Shown piece after piece: positions 16,577-25,446 of a stretch of DNA of 60,909 nt; position 1 is the stretch's first letter; every line of letters begins with the position of its first letter. A model generated the notes under the pieces. It did not search any database and was not told the origin of the DNA. It was given only the letters and a program-made list of their open reading frames with translations. A program made the translations under genes and the position numbers. Origin of the DNA: Clostridia bacterium (GTDB lineage Bacteria > Bacillota_A > Clostridia > Christensenellales > CAG-138); assembly GCA_017394605.1 (NCBI GenBank), contig JAFPXU010000117.1, positions 1 through 60,909 of the forward strand, given 5' to 3'.

Positions 16577-17092
16577 ATGGATCTTAAAGCATTAATCAGA
16601 AGCATCCCCAATTTCCCGATTGAAGGCGTTCTCTTCAGAGATATCACCACGCTTCTCAAGGATAAGGACGGCTATCGCTGCCTGATCGACGAGATTGTGA
16701 AAAGCCTGGACGGAAAAAAGGTGGACCTTGTTGTCGGACCGGAAGCGAGAGGCTTCGTGATCGGCTCTGCGCTTGCGTACGCGATCGGTGCAGGTTTTGT
16801 TCTCGCGCGCAAGCCGGGCAAGCTTCCCTGCAAGACCATGAAATTTGACTACGGTCTCGAATACGGTTCGGATTCTCTCGAGATCCATGAAGACGCGATC
16901 AAGCCCGGACAGAACGTCGTGATCGTGGACGACCTGCTCGCTACCGGCGGTACCGCTCTCGCGACTGCCAAGCTGATCGAACAGGCCGGAGGCAATGTCG
17001 TGGCTCTCAGATTCGCCATTGAGCTTTCCTCTGAGTTTGACGGAAGAGGACTTCTGAAGGACTACGACGTGCAGTCCGTTATGCAGTACTGA
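16577..17092 (+). CDS. apt: adenine phosphoribosyltransferase
   Basis: 171 residues. The start MDLKALIRSIPNFP, the segment VGPEARGFVIG and the PRPP-binding loop VIVDDLLATGGTA (about 115-127) identify Apt, which salvages adenine to AMP. The ATG at 16577 has a strong GGAGG 8 nt upstream; longer in-frame readings overlap recJ and lack similarity. recJ-apt-rel is a classical Firmicutes order. Confidence 0.97.
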   Translation: MDLKALIRSIPNFPIEGVLFRDITTLLKDKDGYRCLIDEIVKSLDGKKVDLVVGPEARGFVIGSALAYAIGAGFVLARKPGKLPCKTMKFDYGLEYGSDSLEIHEDAIKPGQNVVIVDDLLATGGTALATAKLIEQAGGNVVALRFAIELSSEFDGRGLLKDYDVQSVMQY

Positions 17093-17115
17093 TTCAATCT
17101 ATTTATCCTTAAAAG

Positions 17116-17144
17116 AAAATCAACGGCTTTCCGTTGATTTTTTT
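17116..17144 (+). terminator. terminator between apt and rel
   Basis: A long A/T-flanked stem (ATCAACGG 17119-17126 with CCGTTGAT 17131-17138, loop CTTT) is followed by TTTTTT. It ends only about 12 nt before the rel start codon. Confidence 0.9.
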
Positions 17145-17155
17145 GAACGCGGACC

Positions 17156-19342
17156 ATGAATATCGACCAGTTTAAAAAACAGCTTATCAATAAGTTTTCC
17201 GCATCCTACACGCCCGAGCAGACGGAGCTGTTTACCAAGGCGATCGATTTTGCGATCGACCATCATGAAGGACAGCTTCGCGAATCCGGCGAGCCGTATA
17301 TCACGCATCCTTTTCAGGTGGCGAAAATCGTCCTGGACCTTGGAATGGACGCGGAGAGTATCATCGCAGCAATCCTTCATGACTCTGTGGAGGACTGCAA
17401 GGGCGTGACGCTTGAGGAAGTCGAACATGAATTCGGCAAGGGCGTCGCCATGCTTGTCGACGGCGTCACAAAACTGACGAAGTCCGCGAATAACGAGTAT
17501 ATTACCAAAAAGCAGGAACAGGTCGAGAACCTGAGAAAGCTGTTCCTGTCCATAGCGTCCGATGTCCGCGTCGTGATCATCAAACTCGCCGACAGACTGC
17601 ACAACATGCGGACGCTTTCCTACTGCAGCCGTGAAAAACAGATGCGGGTCTCCAAGGAAACGCTGGAAGTCTACGCGCCGCTCGCGCACCGCTTCGGCAT
17701 GGGCGCCATCAAGGGCGAACTGGAAGACCTTTCGTTCATGTACCTTTACCCGGACGAATACCGCGCGACGAAGGAAGCGTTCAACGAGAAAAAAAGAGAG
17801 CGGGAGATCCTTCTCAACACGACGATGCAGCAGATATCCGAAAAGATCATGGATGCTGGGATCAACGGGACGATCAACGGCCGCCCGAAGCATCTGTACA
17901 GCGTTTACAGAAAGCTGCAGCGGCAGAACTGCACGATCAACGAGATCTACGACTTGATCGCGATCCGCGTCATCGTGGATACCGTAAACGACTGCTACGC
18001 TACGCTCGGTGTCCTTCACGCGAACTGGAAGCCGTTTCCGGGAAGATTCAAGGACTATATCGCCACGCCGAAACCGAACATGTACCGTTCTCTGCACACC
18101 ACGCTTCTCGGCGCGAACGGAATTCCGTTCGAAGTTCAGATCCGCACGGTCGAGATGCACCGGACGGCCGAGTACGGCATCGCCGCGCACTGGATGTATA
18201 AGGAAGGCAGGAACGTTCAGAGCGATCTTGACCGGAAAACGAGCTGGATCCGACAGGTTCTGGAGACGAAGGACACGACGGAGAACAGCAGCGAGTTCGT
18301 CGAGAGCATCCTGAAGGATTTTCTGGGCGAATATGTGTTCGTGCTGTCTCCGAAAGGCGAGATCTTCGATCTTCCGAAAGGCTCGACGGTCCTGGATTTT
18401 GCCTACAGGATCCATACCAACGTCGGTCATCACTGCACGCGCGCCAAGGTCAACGGCTCCATCGTCAAACTGGATTACAAGCTCAAGACGAACGACATGG
18501 TCGAGATCATCACGTCCAAGTCGCAGCAGGGGCCGAGCCGTGACTGGCTGAAGATCGTCAAGACGCAGTCCGCGAGGAACAGGATCAAACAGTGGTTCAA
18601 GAAGGAGAACCGAGAGGAGAACATCGTCCGGGGCCGCGAGATGATCGAGGATTCCGCGAAACGCGCGAATCAGGATCTGACGGAACTGCTGCATCCGGAT
18701 ATCTACGAGCCTGTTCTGGAACGGCTTAACATGTCCACACTTGACGATTTCTACGCTGCGGTCGGATTCGGCGGAATCACGTCCATGCAGGCGCTGCATA
18801 AACTGATCGATCAGGCAGTCAAGCTGAAGAAGAAAACGGCTCCGCAGGTCAAGCAGAACAAGGGACAGGGCAGAGGATCGAAGACGACCGCGACGAACGG
18901 CATTATCGTGTACGGGGACCCGGGCATGGCGGTCCGCTTCGGAAACTGCTGCAATCCGCTTCCCGGCGATCCGATCATCGGATATATCACGCGGGGCAGG
19001 GGTGTATCCGTTCACAAGAAGGATTGTCCGAACATCGCTTCCCTGACGCAGGATTCCGACCGTCTGATAGACGTGGAATGGGCGGTCAACACCGAATCCT
19101 CCTTCGAGGCGGCGCTTCAGATCCATGCGGACAACCGTCCGGGCACGCTGCTCGAGATTTCCGCGCTGCTGTCGGGCCTCGATATCAATATCGTCAGCAT
19201 CAACGGACGTCCGATGCACGACGGAAGCAAATACGTTGTGGAAATGACGTTCGATGTGAAAAACTCATCGCAGATGGAGACGGTCGTGACGAATCTCAAA
19301 AAACTGAAGTGCGTGTACGACGTCTACCGTCAGTACAAATAG
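17156..19342 (+). CDS. rel: bifunctional (p)ppGpp synthetase/hydrolase Rel
   Basis: 728 residues, full-length long RSH protein. In order: HD hydrolase (H75-D76 in HDSVED, and LADRLHNMRTL near 143), synthetase (GRFKDYIATPKPNMYRSLHT, EVQIRT), TGS (VFVLSPKGEIFDLPKGST near 395), zinc-finger region with NCCNPLPGD, and C-terminal ACT. Both catalytic centres look intact, so it can make and remove the stringent-response alarmones. The start at 17156 fits the family N-terminus, but no Shine-Dalgarno precedes it and a terminator sits 12 nt upstream. dtd follows after 8 nt. Confidence 0.96.
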   Translation: MNIDQFKKQLINKFSASYTPEQTELFTKAIDFAIDHHEGQLRESGEPYITHPFQVAKIVLDLGMDAESIIAAILHDSVEDCKGVTLEEVEHEFGKGVAMLVDGVTKLTKSANNEYITKKQEQVENLRKLFLSIASDVRVVIIKLADRLHNMRTLSYCSREKQMRVSKETLEVYAPLAHRFGMGAIKGELEDLSFMYLYPDEYRATKEAFNEKKREREILLNTTMQQISEKIMDAGINGTINGRPKHLYSVYRKLQRQNCTINEIYDLIAIRVIVDTVNDCYATLGVLHANWKPFPGRFKDYIATPKPNMYRSLHTTLLGANGIPFEVQIRTVEMHRTAEYGIAAHWMYKEGRNVQSDLDRKTSWIRQVLETKDTTENSSEFVESILKDFLGEYVFVLSPKGEIFDLPKGSTVLDFAYRIHTNVGHHCTRAKVNGSIVKLDYKLKTNDMVEIITSKSQQGPSRDWLKIVKTQSARNRIKQWFKKENREENIVRGREMIEDSAKRANQDLTELLHPDIYEPVLERLNMSTLDDFYAAVGFGGITSMQALHKLIDQAVKLKKKTAPQVKQNKGQGRGSKTTATNGIIVYGDPGMAVRFGNCCNPLPGDPIIGYITRGRGVSVHKKDCPNIASLTQDSDRLIDVEWAVNTESSFEAALQIHADNRPGTLLEISALLSGLDINIVSINGRPMHDGSKYVVEMTFDVKNSSQMETVVTNLKKLKCVYDVYRQYK

Positions 19343-19350
19343 GATCGGAT

Positions 19351-19785
19351 ATGAAAGCAGTTATACAGAGAGTGACGGATGCGTCCGTCACAGTGGAAAA
19401 GAAGACCGTCTCTTCCATCGAACACGGCCTTCTTGTTTATCTGGGGATCACCGGAACGGATACGGAGCAGGAAGCAGCCAAGATGGCGGAGAAAATCGTC
19501 CATCTCCGTATCTTTGACGATGAGAACGGCGTTCCGAACCGCTCGGTTCTTGATGTGAACGGGAAAGTGCTGCTTGTGTCGCAGTTTACGCTGTATGCGG
19601 ATGCTTCGCACGGGAGACGGCCGAGCTATATCAAAGCGGCGCCTTCCGAGAGCGCGGAGCCTCTCTATCTGACGGCTCTCAAGGAGATCCGCCGCTACGT
19701 CCCCGCCGAATGCGGCGTGTTCGGAGCGAATATGAAGATCGCGTCCGTCAACGACGGACCGTTCACGATTCTTCTGGAGATCTGA
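19351..19785 (+). CDS. dtd: D-aminoacyl-tRNA deacylase
   Basis: 144 residues. The start MKAVIQRVTDASVTV, the catalytic SQFTLYAD segment and the cross-subunit NDGPFT motif near the C-terminus match Dtd, which hydrolyses D-amino acids (and glycine mischarged on tRNA-Ala) from tRNA. It lies 8 nt after rel, a common pairing, and 2 nt before the next gene. An in-frame extension to 19024 overlaps rel and has no similarity, so the ATG at 19351 is used. Confidence 0.95.
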   Translation: MKAVIQRVTDASVTVEKKTVSSIEHGLLVYLGITGTDTEQEAAKMAEKIVHLRIFDDENGVPNRSVLDVNGKVLLVSQFTLYADASHGRRPSYIKAAPSESAEPLYLTALKEIRRYVPAECGVFGANMKIASVNDGPFTILLEI

Positions 19786-19787
19786 GT

Positions 19788-20420
19788 ATGAACGTAAAGA
19801 TTCTTCCGTGCGGACCGCTGTCCGTCAATACCTATATCGTGAGCGGCAATGCTCCCGGGTGCCTTGTGATCGATCCGGGAGACGAGGCTCCCGTAACGCG
19901 TTACCTTGAAGCGAACGGACTGTCCTGCTCCGCCATTCTTCTGACGCACGGCCATTTTGACCATATCAACGGCGTTCCAGCGCTGCAGAGGAAAAATCCC
20001 GGATGTCCGGTCTATATCCATCCGGACGACGCGGATATGCTTTCCGATCCGAGAGCGTGCCTCGCTTCATACTTCGGAAGAAGCTTCGAACCGGTATCCG
20101 AATACCGGACACTTGCGGAAGGAACGATGACCGTGGCCGGCTTTTCCTTTGAGGTGCTTCATACGCCCGGTCATTCGAGGGGAAGCGTTTCTTTTCTTTT
20201 CGCGGATTCCGGAGTTCTTTTTTCCGGAGATACCGTATTCCAGTGCAGCGTCGGAAGAAGCGATCTTCCCGGCGGAGACGAGATGACGCTGCTCAGGTCT
20301 GTTCATGCGCTCATTGATTCGATCCCCGACGGGACTCTCATCTATCCGGGACATGGTCCGGAGACGGAAAAATCCTATGAACAGGCGCACAATCCCTATT
20401 ATCTTTATTACATGCCATGA
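19788..20420 (+). CDS. MBL-fold hydrolase (glyoxalase II-like)
   Basis: 210 residues with the metallo-beta-lactamase core: LTHGHFDHINGV (zinc ligands HxHxDH), TPGHSRGSVSF, SGDTVFQCSVGRSDLPGGD and the final YPGHGPET. The compact form lacks the C-terminal hydroxyacylglutathione domain of true glyoxalase II, so substrate is open; YcbL-like thiolesterase activity is plausible. It has a fixed place in the clostridial rel-dtd-MBL-hemZ series and overlaps hemZ by 4 nt. Confidence 0.88.
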   Translation: MNVKILPCGPLSVNTYIVSGNAPGCLVIDPGDEAPVTRYLEANGLSCSAILLTHGHFDHINGVPALQRKNPGCPVYIHPDDADMLSDPRACLASYFGRSFEPVSEYRTLAEGTMTVAGFSFEVLHTPGHSRGSVSFLFADSGVLFSGDTVFQCSVGRSDLPGGDEMTLLRSVHALIDSIPDGTLIYPGHGPETEKSYEQAHNPYYLYYMP

Positions 20421-21871
20421 TACGCATCGATTCGGATCTTCCCGAGTTTTACAACGACATATCCGAAGAAGTCCGTCTTTTTTTCGGAAGGGAAACCATC
20501 ACGGAAGCGCAGGAAGAAGAGCCTGCTGACGATGTCCGGACGCTCGGTGTCCGCCATTCGTTCGATCAGGACGGCACGGTGTTTTCCGCCTGCGCGGAAT
20601 GGGAGGGGCAGACGCTGTCCCAGTCGGCCGAACTGCCGCCGGATGAGAACGCGCTTGTGCGGAAACGGCTGATCAAGCGCTGCCTGAAATCCACCGTGTT
20701 CCGGCTACTGAAAGCGAACTGCGGAACGGAGACGCCGTGGGGATCTCTGACCGGCGTCCGGCCGTCGAAACTGTTCAGGGAACTCGCTGAAACCTACGGC
20801 ACGGAAGGCGCTGCGCGAACGCTTTCTGAGACATATGATGTGAGTTCTGACAAGATCCGCCTCTCGGAGGAGATCTATCATATCCAGAAACCCGTGATCG
20901 ATTCCGCGTCCGAACGGGATATCGATGTGTATGTCAACATTCCGTTCTGCGTTTCAAAATGCCTTTACTGTTCCTTCCCGTCCCGGGTTCTTAAGGAAGG
21001 CAGTTCGGAACTGGACGATTATCTGAGCGTTCTGGAAAAGGACATCCGGTTCGGAGGAAATATCGTTTCCGCGACCGGAAGGCGGGTGCGGGCAGTCTAC
21101 ATCGGCGGAGGAACGCCGACCGTGCTCTCAGCCACGCAGCTTGAGCGGCTGCTTCTGATGATTGCGGACGCCTATGCCGTGCGCGGGCTCGAGTATACGG
21201 TAGAGTCAGGACGTCCCGATACGATCACGGAGCAGAAGCTCCGGATCATGAAAAAGCATGGTGTCACGCGGATCTCGATCAATCCGCAGACGATGAACGC
21301 GGAAACGCTGGTACGGATGGGCAGAAGCCATACCCCGGATCAGATCACGGATGCGTTCCGCATGGCGAGAGACGCCGGATTCGACGATATCAACATGGAT
21401 CTGATCGCCGGGCTTCCCGGAGAGGGTCTGAAAGACTTTACCGCAAGCCTCGATGCCGTCATGTTGCTCGAGCCGGACGATATCACGGTCCACTCGCTAG
21501 CCCTGAAGCGCTCTGCCGCGCTGTTCCAGACGGACTTCGCTTTGAACGAGAGGGAGACCGCTTCCATGATCGCCCTGAGCCAGGAAGAGCTGCCGAAGAA
21601 GGGATACCTGCCCTATTACATGTACAGGCAGAAATACATGAGCGGGAACCTGGAGAACATCGGCTATGCCAGGCCGGGAAAACTCTGTGTATACAATATC
21701 GACATGATGGAGGAAACGGCGCAGATCATGTCGCACGGCGCCTGCGCCGTATCCAAGCGTATTTACGGCAGCGAGAACAGGATCGAGCGGATCTTCCATC
21801 CGAAGGACGTTACCACATACGCGTCGAAACTGGACCAGGTCAACCTGCAGAAACAGATGCTTTTCAATTGA
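20417..21871 (+). CDS. hemZ: HemZ-type coproporphyrinogen dehydrogenase-like radical SAM protein
   Basis: 484 residues. The radical SAM cluster motif is CVSKCLYC in VNIPFCVSKCLYCSFPSR, followed by YIGGGTPTVLS and INMDLIAGLPGE as in the HemN/HemZ family. The N-terminal extension of about 160 residues (WGSLTGVRPSKL) is HemZ-specific. Family members are named oxygen-independent coproporphyrinogen oxidases, but HemZ function in organisms lacking a heme pathway is uncertain, and no other heme genes are in the window. Its stop codon overlaps the -35 element of the hisS promoter. Confidence 0.88.
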   Translation: MIRIDSDLPEFYNDISEEVRLFFGRETITEAQEEEPADDVRTLGVRHSFDQDGTVFSACAEWEGQTLSQSAELPPDENALVRKRLIKRCLKSTVFRLLKANCGTETPWGSLTGVRPSKLFRELAETYGTEGAARTLSETYDVSSDKIRLSEEIYHIQKPVIDSASERDIDVYVNIPFCVSKCLYCSFPSRVLKEGSSELDDYLSVLEKDIRFGGNIVSATGRRVRAVYIGGGTPTVLSATQLERLLLMIADAYAVRGLEYTVESGRPDTITEQKLRIMKKHGVTRISINPQTMNAETLVRMGRSHTPDQITDAFRMARDAGFDDINMDLIAGLPGEGLKDFTASLDAVMLLEPDDITVHSLALKRSAALFQTDFALNERETASMIALSQEELPKKGYLPYYMYRQKYMSGNLENIGYARPGKLCVYNIDMMEETAQIMSHGACAVSKRIYGSENRIERIFHPKDVTTYASKLDQVNLQKQMLFN

Positions 21872-21971
21872 CGCAAAGCCCGATTGAAAGTATAATTAAT
21901 AATTTGATAAGAGCCTGATGACCTGCGGCGGTCCGCACGGGAACGGGCGAACGGTTGAAAGGATAAAATCC
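21868..21971 (+). promoter_or_regulatory. hisS-aspS promoter and short leader
   Basis: TTGACG (21868-21873), a 17-bp spacer and a perfect TATAAT (21891-21896). The -35 overlaps the hemZ stop. The leader is only about 70 nt and holds a small GCGG/CCGC hairpin near 21925; it is too short for a T-box. GAAAGGA at 21958-21964 sets the GTG start. Confidence 0.85.
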
Positions 21972-23252
21972 GTGAATTACAGAGCTCCAAAGGGAACAAA
22001 AGATGTACTGCCGGGCGACAGCTACAAATGGCAGTATCTCGAAAACAAGATCAGGGAACTGACCGCGAAATACGGGATCCGGGAAGCAAGGACGCCCGTC
22101 ATTGAACATACGGAACTCTTTCTGAGAGGCGTGGGAGATACCACGGACATCGTGCAGAAGGAGATGTATACGTTCGAGGATAAGGGCGGGAGGTCCATTA
22201 CGCTGAAGCCGGAGGGAACCGCGGGCATCGTCAGGATGTTCGTCGAAAACAATCTCTGCAGTGATCTTCAGCCTACCAAGATCTATTACCTGAACAGCCC
22301 CGTGTTCCGGTACGAGAGACCCCAGGCGGGCAGGCTGCGCGAGCATCATCAGTTCGGCGTGGAGTTTTTCGGCGCGCCGGAACCGACCGCCGACGCGGAG
22401 TGCATCGCTCTCGTGCTCGAGTTTCTTTCCGGGATCGGCCTCAAAAACCTCAAGGTCAAGCTGAACAGCATCGGCTGCCCGGAATGCAGACCGACCTACC
22501 ACAAGGCGCTGCACGCGTATCTCGAGGAGCGGTACGACGCCCTGTGCGAGACATGCAAGGGAAGATTCGAGACGAATCCGCTCCGCATCCTGGACTGCAA
22601 GGTGCCGAGCTGCCAGGCGCTTCTGACGGATACGCCCGTCATCACGGACTATCTGTGCGATTCCTGCAGGACGCATTTTGAAACGCTCCAGCATTATCTG
22701 AAGCTTATGGGCGTTTCCTGTGAGCTGGATCCGAAACTGGTCCGCGGACTCGACTATTACACGAAGACGGTCTTCGAAGTCGTGTCGGAGGACATGACGC
22801 CCCAGATCGCGATCTGCGGCGGCGGAAGATACGACAATCTTGTCCGTGAGCTCGGCGGTCCCGACTGCGCGGGCATCGGGTTCGGGCTCGGAATGGAACG
22901 GCTTCTGATGCTGATGGAGGAAACGGGAACGGAAGTCCCGTCCGCTCCGCTTTACGATCTGTTCATCGCGTCCGCGGGAGCAGAATCGAAGGATAAGGTG
23001 TTCGAACTCTGCTGGAAGCTCCGGTCGAAGGGGCTGAAGGTCGATATCGATCATGTGGGCCGCAGTCTCAAGGCACAGATGAAATTCGCCGACAAGGTCG
23101 GCGCCGTGCGGATCGTCGTCATAGGCGAGAATGAGCTTGCGTCCGGAACCGGCCGCATCAAGAACATGCGCACGGGAGAGGAAAAGGAAATCGGGCTGGA
23201 TGCGGACAGCATTGCCGGCTTTATCTTGAATGGAGAAAAGGAAAATGAGTGA
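21972..23252 (+). CDS. hisS: histidyl-tRNA synthetase
   Basis: 426 residues starting at GTG 21972 (MNYRAPKGTKDVLPGDSY), chosen because GAAAGGA lies 7 nt upstream and RAPKGTKD is the usual N-terminus. Class II motifs are visible: LKPEGTAGIVR (motif 2 region), LVRGLDYYTKTVFEV (histidine A signature) and GIGFGLGMERLLML (motif 3). It charges tRNA-His. The reading frame overlaps aspS by 8 nt, so the two synthetases are coupled. Confidence 0.96.
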   Translation: MNYRAPKGTKDVLPGDSYKWQYLENKIRELTAKYGIREARTPVIEHTELFLRGVGDTTDIVQKEMYTFEDKGGRSITLKPEGTAGIVRMFVENNLCSDLQPTKIYYLNSPVFRYERPQAGRLREHHQFGVEFFGAPEPTADAECIALVLEFLSGIGLKNLKVKLNSIGCPECRPTYHKALHAYLEERYDALCETCKGRFETNPLRILDCKVPSCQALLTDTPVITDYLCDSCRTHFETLQHYLKLMGVSCELDPKLVRGLDYYTKTVFEVVSEDMTPQIAICGGGRYDNLVRELGGPDCAGIGFGLGMERLLMLMEETGTEVPSAPLYDLFIASAGAESKDKVFELCWKLRSKGLKVDIDHVGRSLKAQMKFADKVGAVRIVVIGENELASGTGRIKNMRTGEEKEIGLDADSIAGFILNGEKENE

Positions 23253-25032
23253 ACTATTGAACGGTTGGAAGAGAACCTGCTACTGCACGGAGCTTTCGAA
23301 GGAGAACGCCGGGCAGGAGGTCGTTCTGATGGGCTGGGTGAATGTGTACAGAAACCTGGGCTCCCTGATTTTTATTCAGCTGCGCGACCGCAGCGGACTG
23401 ATCCAGATCGTATTTGACAAGAATGCGCTGTCCGAGGCGGACTATGAGAAAGCGGCCTCGTTCCGGACGGAATACGTGCTTGCCGTTAAGGGCGTCGTAT
23501 CCGAGCGTACGGGCAACATGGTCAATCCGAACATGAAAACGGGCGAGATCGAGATTCTGGTCAGGGAATTCAAAATGCTCAGCGCGAGCGAGACCACGCC
23601 GTTTGAGATCGATGACGACTGCAACGCGAATGAAGCGCTCCGGCTCAGATACCGCTATTTGGACCTCAGACGCCCGGTCATGCAGAGGAATCTGATCATG
23701 CGGCATGAGATCGCGCATATCGCGCGCAACTATTTCGCCGAGAACGGATTTCTGGAGATCGAGACCCCGATCCTGACAAAGAGCACGCCGGAAGGCGCCC
23801 GCGATTATCTTGTCCCGAGCCGCGTGCATCCCGGTTCGTTCTATGCGCTTCCGCAGAGCCCGCAGCTGTTCAAACAGCTTCTCATGCTCTCCGGATTCGA
23901 CCGTTATATGCAGATCGCGAGATGTTTCCGCGACGAAGACCTTCGCGCGGACCGTCAGCCAGACTTTACGCAGATCGACCTTGAGATGTCGTTTGTTGAA
24001 GAAGACGATGTCATGGAGGTAAACGAGCGGTTTCTGAAGAGACTGTTCAAGGAAATGCTGAACTACGATGTACAGCTTCCGCTGCCGCGGCTTCCCTATT
24101 CGGAGGCGATGGGCAGATACGGCTCCGACAAACCGGATACCCGTTTCGGCATGGAACTCTGCGAACTGACCGACCTTCTGAAGGATTCCGAGTTTACGGT
24201 TTTTCGCAGCGTGATCGAATCGAAAGGATCGATCGAGTGCATCGTCGCGAAGGGCGCTGCCGATACGCTTTCCAGAAAGGATATCGACGCTCTGACCGAG
24301 TTCGTGAAGGGATACAACGCGAAGGGCCTGATGTGGATCAGCAGCAAGGACGACGGGATCCATTCCCCGGCGCTGAAGCATATGACGGAGACAGAACTCC
24401 AGTCCGTCCTTTCAAGAGCCGGTATCGAAAAGCACGACATCGCCTTCATCGTCGCGGACAAGATCAGCGTCGTGAAGGCCGCGCTCGGCGCACTCCGGTG
24501 CCATCTTGCGAACAAGCTGGGGCTGATCCGTCCAGGACAGTACAACCTGCTCTGGGTGACCGACTTCCCGCTGCTTGAGTACAGCGAGGAGGAAGGGAGA
24601 TACGTCGCGATGCACCACCCGTTCACCAGCCCGAAGGACGAGGATCTGGACAAACTCGAGTCCGATCCCGGTGAAGTCCGCGCGAAAGCGTACGACATCA
24701 TTCTCAACGGCGTTGAGCTTGGCGGCGGTTCCATCCGTATCCATTCCCAGGAACTGCAGAAACGGATGTTCAAGGCGCTCGGATTCACGGAAGAGCAGGC
24801 GCAGGAACGCTTCGGGTTCCTTCTCAACGCGTTCAAATACGGTGCGCCGCCGCACGGCGGAATGGCATACGGACTCGACCGGCTTGCCATGCTGATCTGC
24901 GGAACGGACAGCATCCGCGACGTGATCGCGTTCCCGAAGGTCCAGAATGCCTCCTGCCCGCTGACAGGTGCGCCGGATACCGTCGACGCCAAGCAGCTGA
25001 AAGAGCTGCATATCGCCTGTACGGATGAGTAA
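23245..25032 (+). CDS. aspS: aspartyl-tRNA synthetase
   Basis: 595 residues, bacterial type. The N-terminal OB anticodon-binding domain has GWVNVYRNLGSLIFIQLRDR. Class II motif 2 is FRDEDLRADRQPDFTQID, the GAD insertion lies in the middle, and motif 3 is GGMAYGLDRLAMLICG near the end. The ATG at 23245 follows GGAGAAAAGG and begins inside hisS. Whether it also charges tRNA-Asn cannot be judged without knowing if the genome has asnS and gatCAB. Confidence 0.97.
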   Translation: MSELLNGWKRTCYCTELSKENAGQEVVLMGWVNVYRNLGSLIFIQLRDRSGLIQIVFDKNALSEADYEKAASFRTEYVLAVKGVVSERTGNMVNPNMKTGEIEILVREFKMLSASETTPFEIDDDCNANEALRLRYRYLDLRRPVMQRNLIMRHEIAHIARNYFAENGFLEIETPILTKSTPEGARDYLVPSRVHPGSFYALPQSPQLFKQLLMLSGFDRYMQIARCFRDEDLRADRQPDFTQIDLEMSFVEEDDVMEVNERFLKRLFKEMLNYDVQLPLPRLPYSEAMGRYGSDKPDTRFGMELCELTDLLKDSEFTVFRSVIESKGSIECIVAKGAADTLSRKDIDALTEFVKGYNAKGLMWISSKDDGIHSPALKHMTETELQSVLSRAGIEKHDIAFIVADKISVVKAALGALRCHLANKLGLIRPGQYNLLWVTDFPLLEYSEEEGRYVAMHHPFTSPKDEDLDKLESDPGEVRAKAYDIILNGVELGGGSIRIHSQELQKRMFKALGFTEEQAQERFGFLLNAFKYGAPPHGGMAYGLDRLAMLICGTDSIRDVIAFPKVQNASCPLTGAPDTVDAKQLKELHIACTDE

Positions 25033-25110
25033 TACCGTCCGTGGAACGGCCGGCTCAGCGATGCGGACCCGTTATGACGGAAATCATAAAACGAAAGGAA
25101 GAAGACACAC

Positions 25111-25431
25111 ATGAGTAAGATTCTTGAACTGACATCTGACACGTTTGATGCGAATATTAAAAAAGACGGACTTGCCCTGGTGGATTTCTGGGCGAGCTGG
25201 TGCGGACCGTGCAGGATGATGGCACCGGTCATTGACGAGATCGCGGAGGAGATGGGCGATAAGGTCACGTTCGCGAAGGTGAACGTGGACGAGAACACGC
25301 TCCTTGCGATGGGCTACCGCGTATCATCCATTCCCGCGTTTGTTCTTTTCAAGAACGGCGAGGTCGCGGACAAGATCATCGGCGCCGTCCCGAAGGACAG
25401 GATCGTCGACATGATCAAAAAACACATCTGA
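25111..25431 (+). CDS. trxA: thioredoxin
   Basis: 106 residues. The redox site WCGPC covers 30-34 within VDFWASWCGPCRMM, and the cis-proline segment is SSIPAFVLFKNGE. It is a cytosolic disulfide reductant. AAAGGAAGAA lies upstream of the ATG. It sits 15 nt before a cysteine desulfurase, so thioredoxin could reduce persulfides or the enzyme's catalytic cysteine (inference). Confidence 0.95.
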   Translation: MSKILELTSDTFDANIKKDGLALVDFWASWCGPCRMMAPVIDEIAEEMGDKVTFAKVNVDENTLLAMGYRVSSIPAFVLFKNGEVADKIIGAVPKDRIVDMIKKHI

Positions 25432-25446
25432 ACGCGAACGTACGGT

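Noticed and set aside
21868..21971. T-box riboswitch before hisS
   Set aside because: The leader from the mapped-looking promoter is only about 70 nt, with no specifier stem, T-box sequence or terminator.
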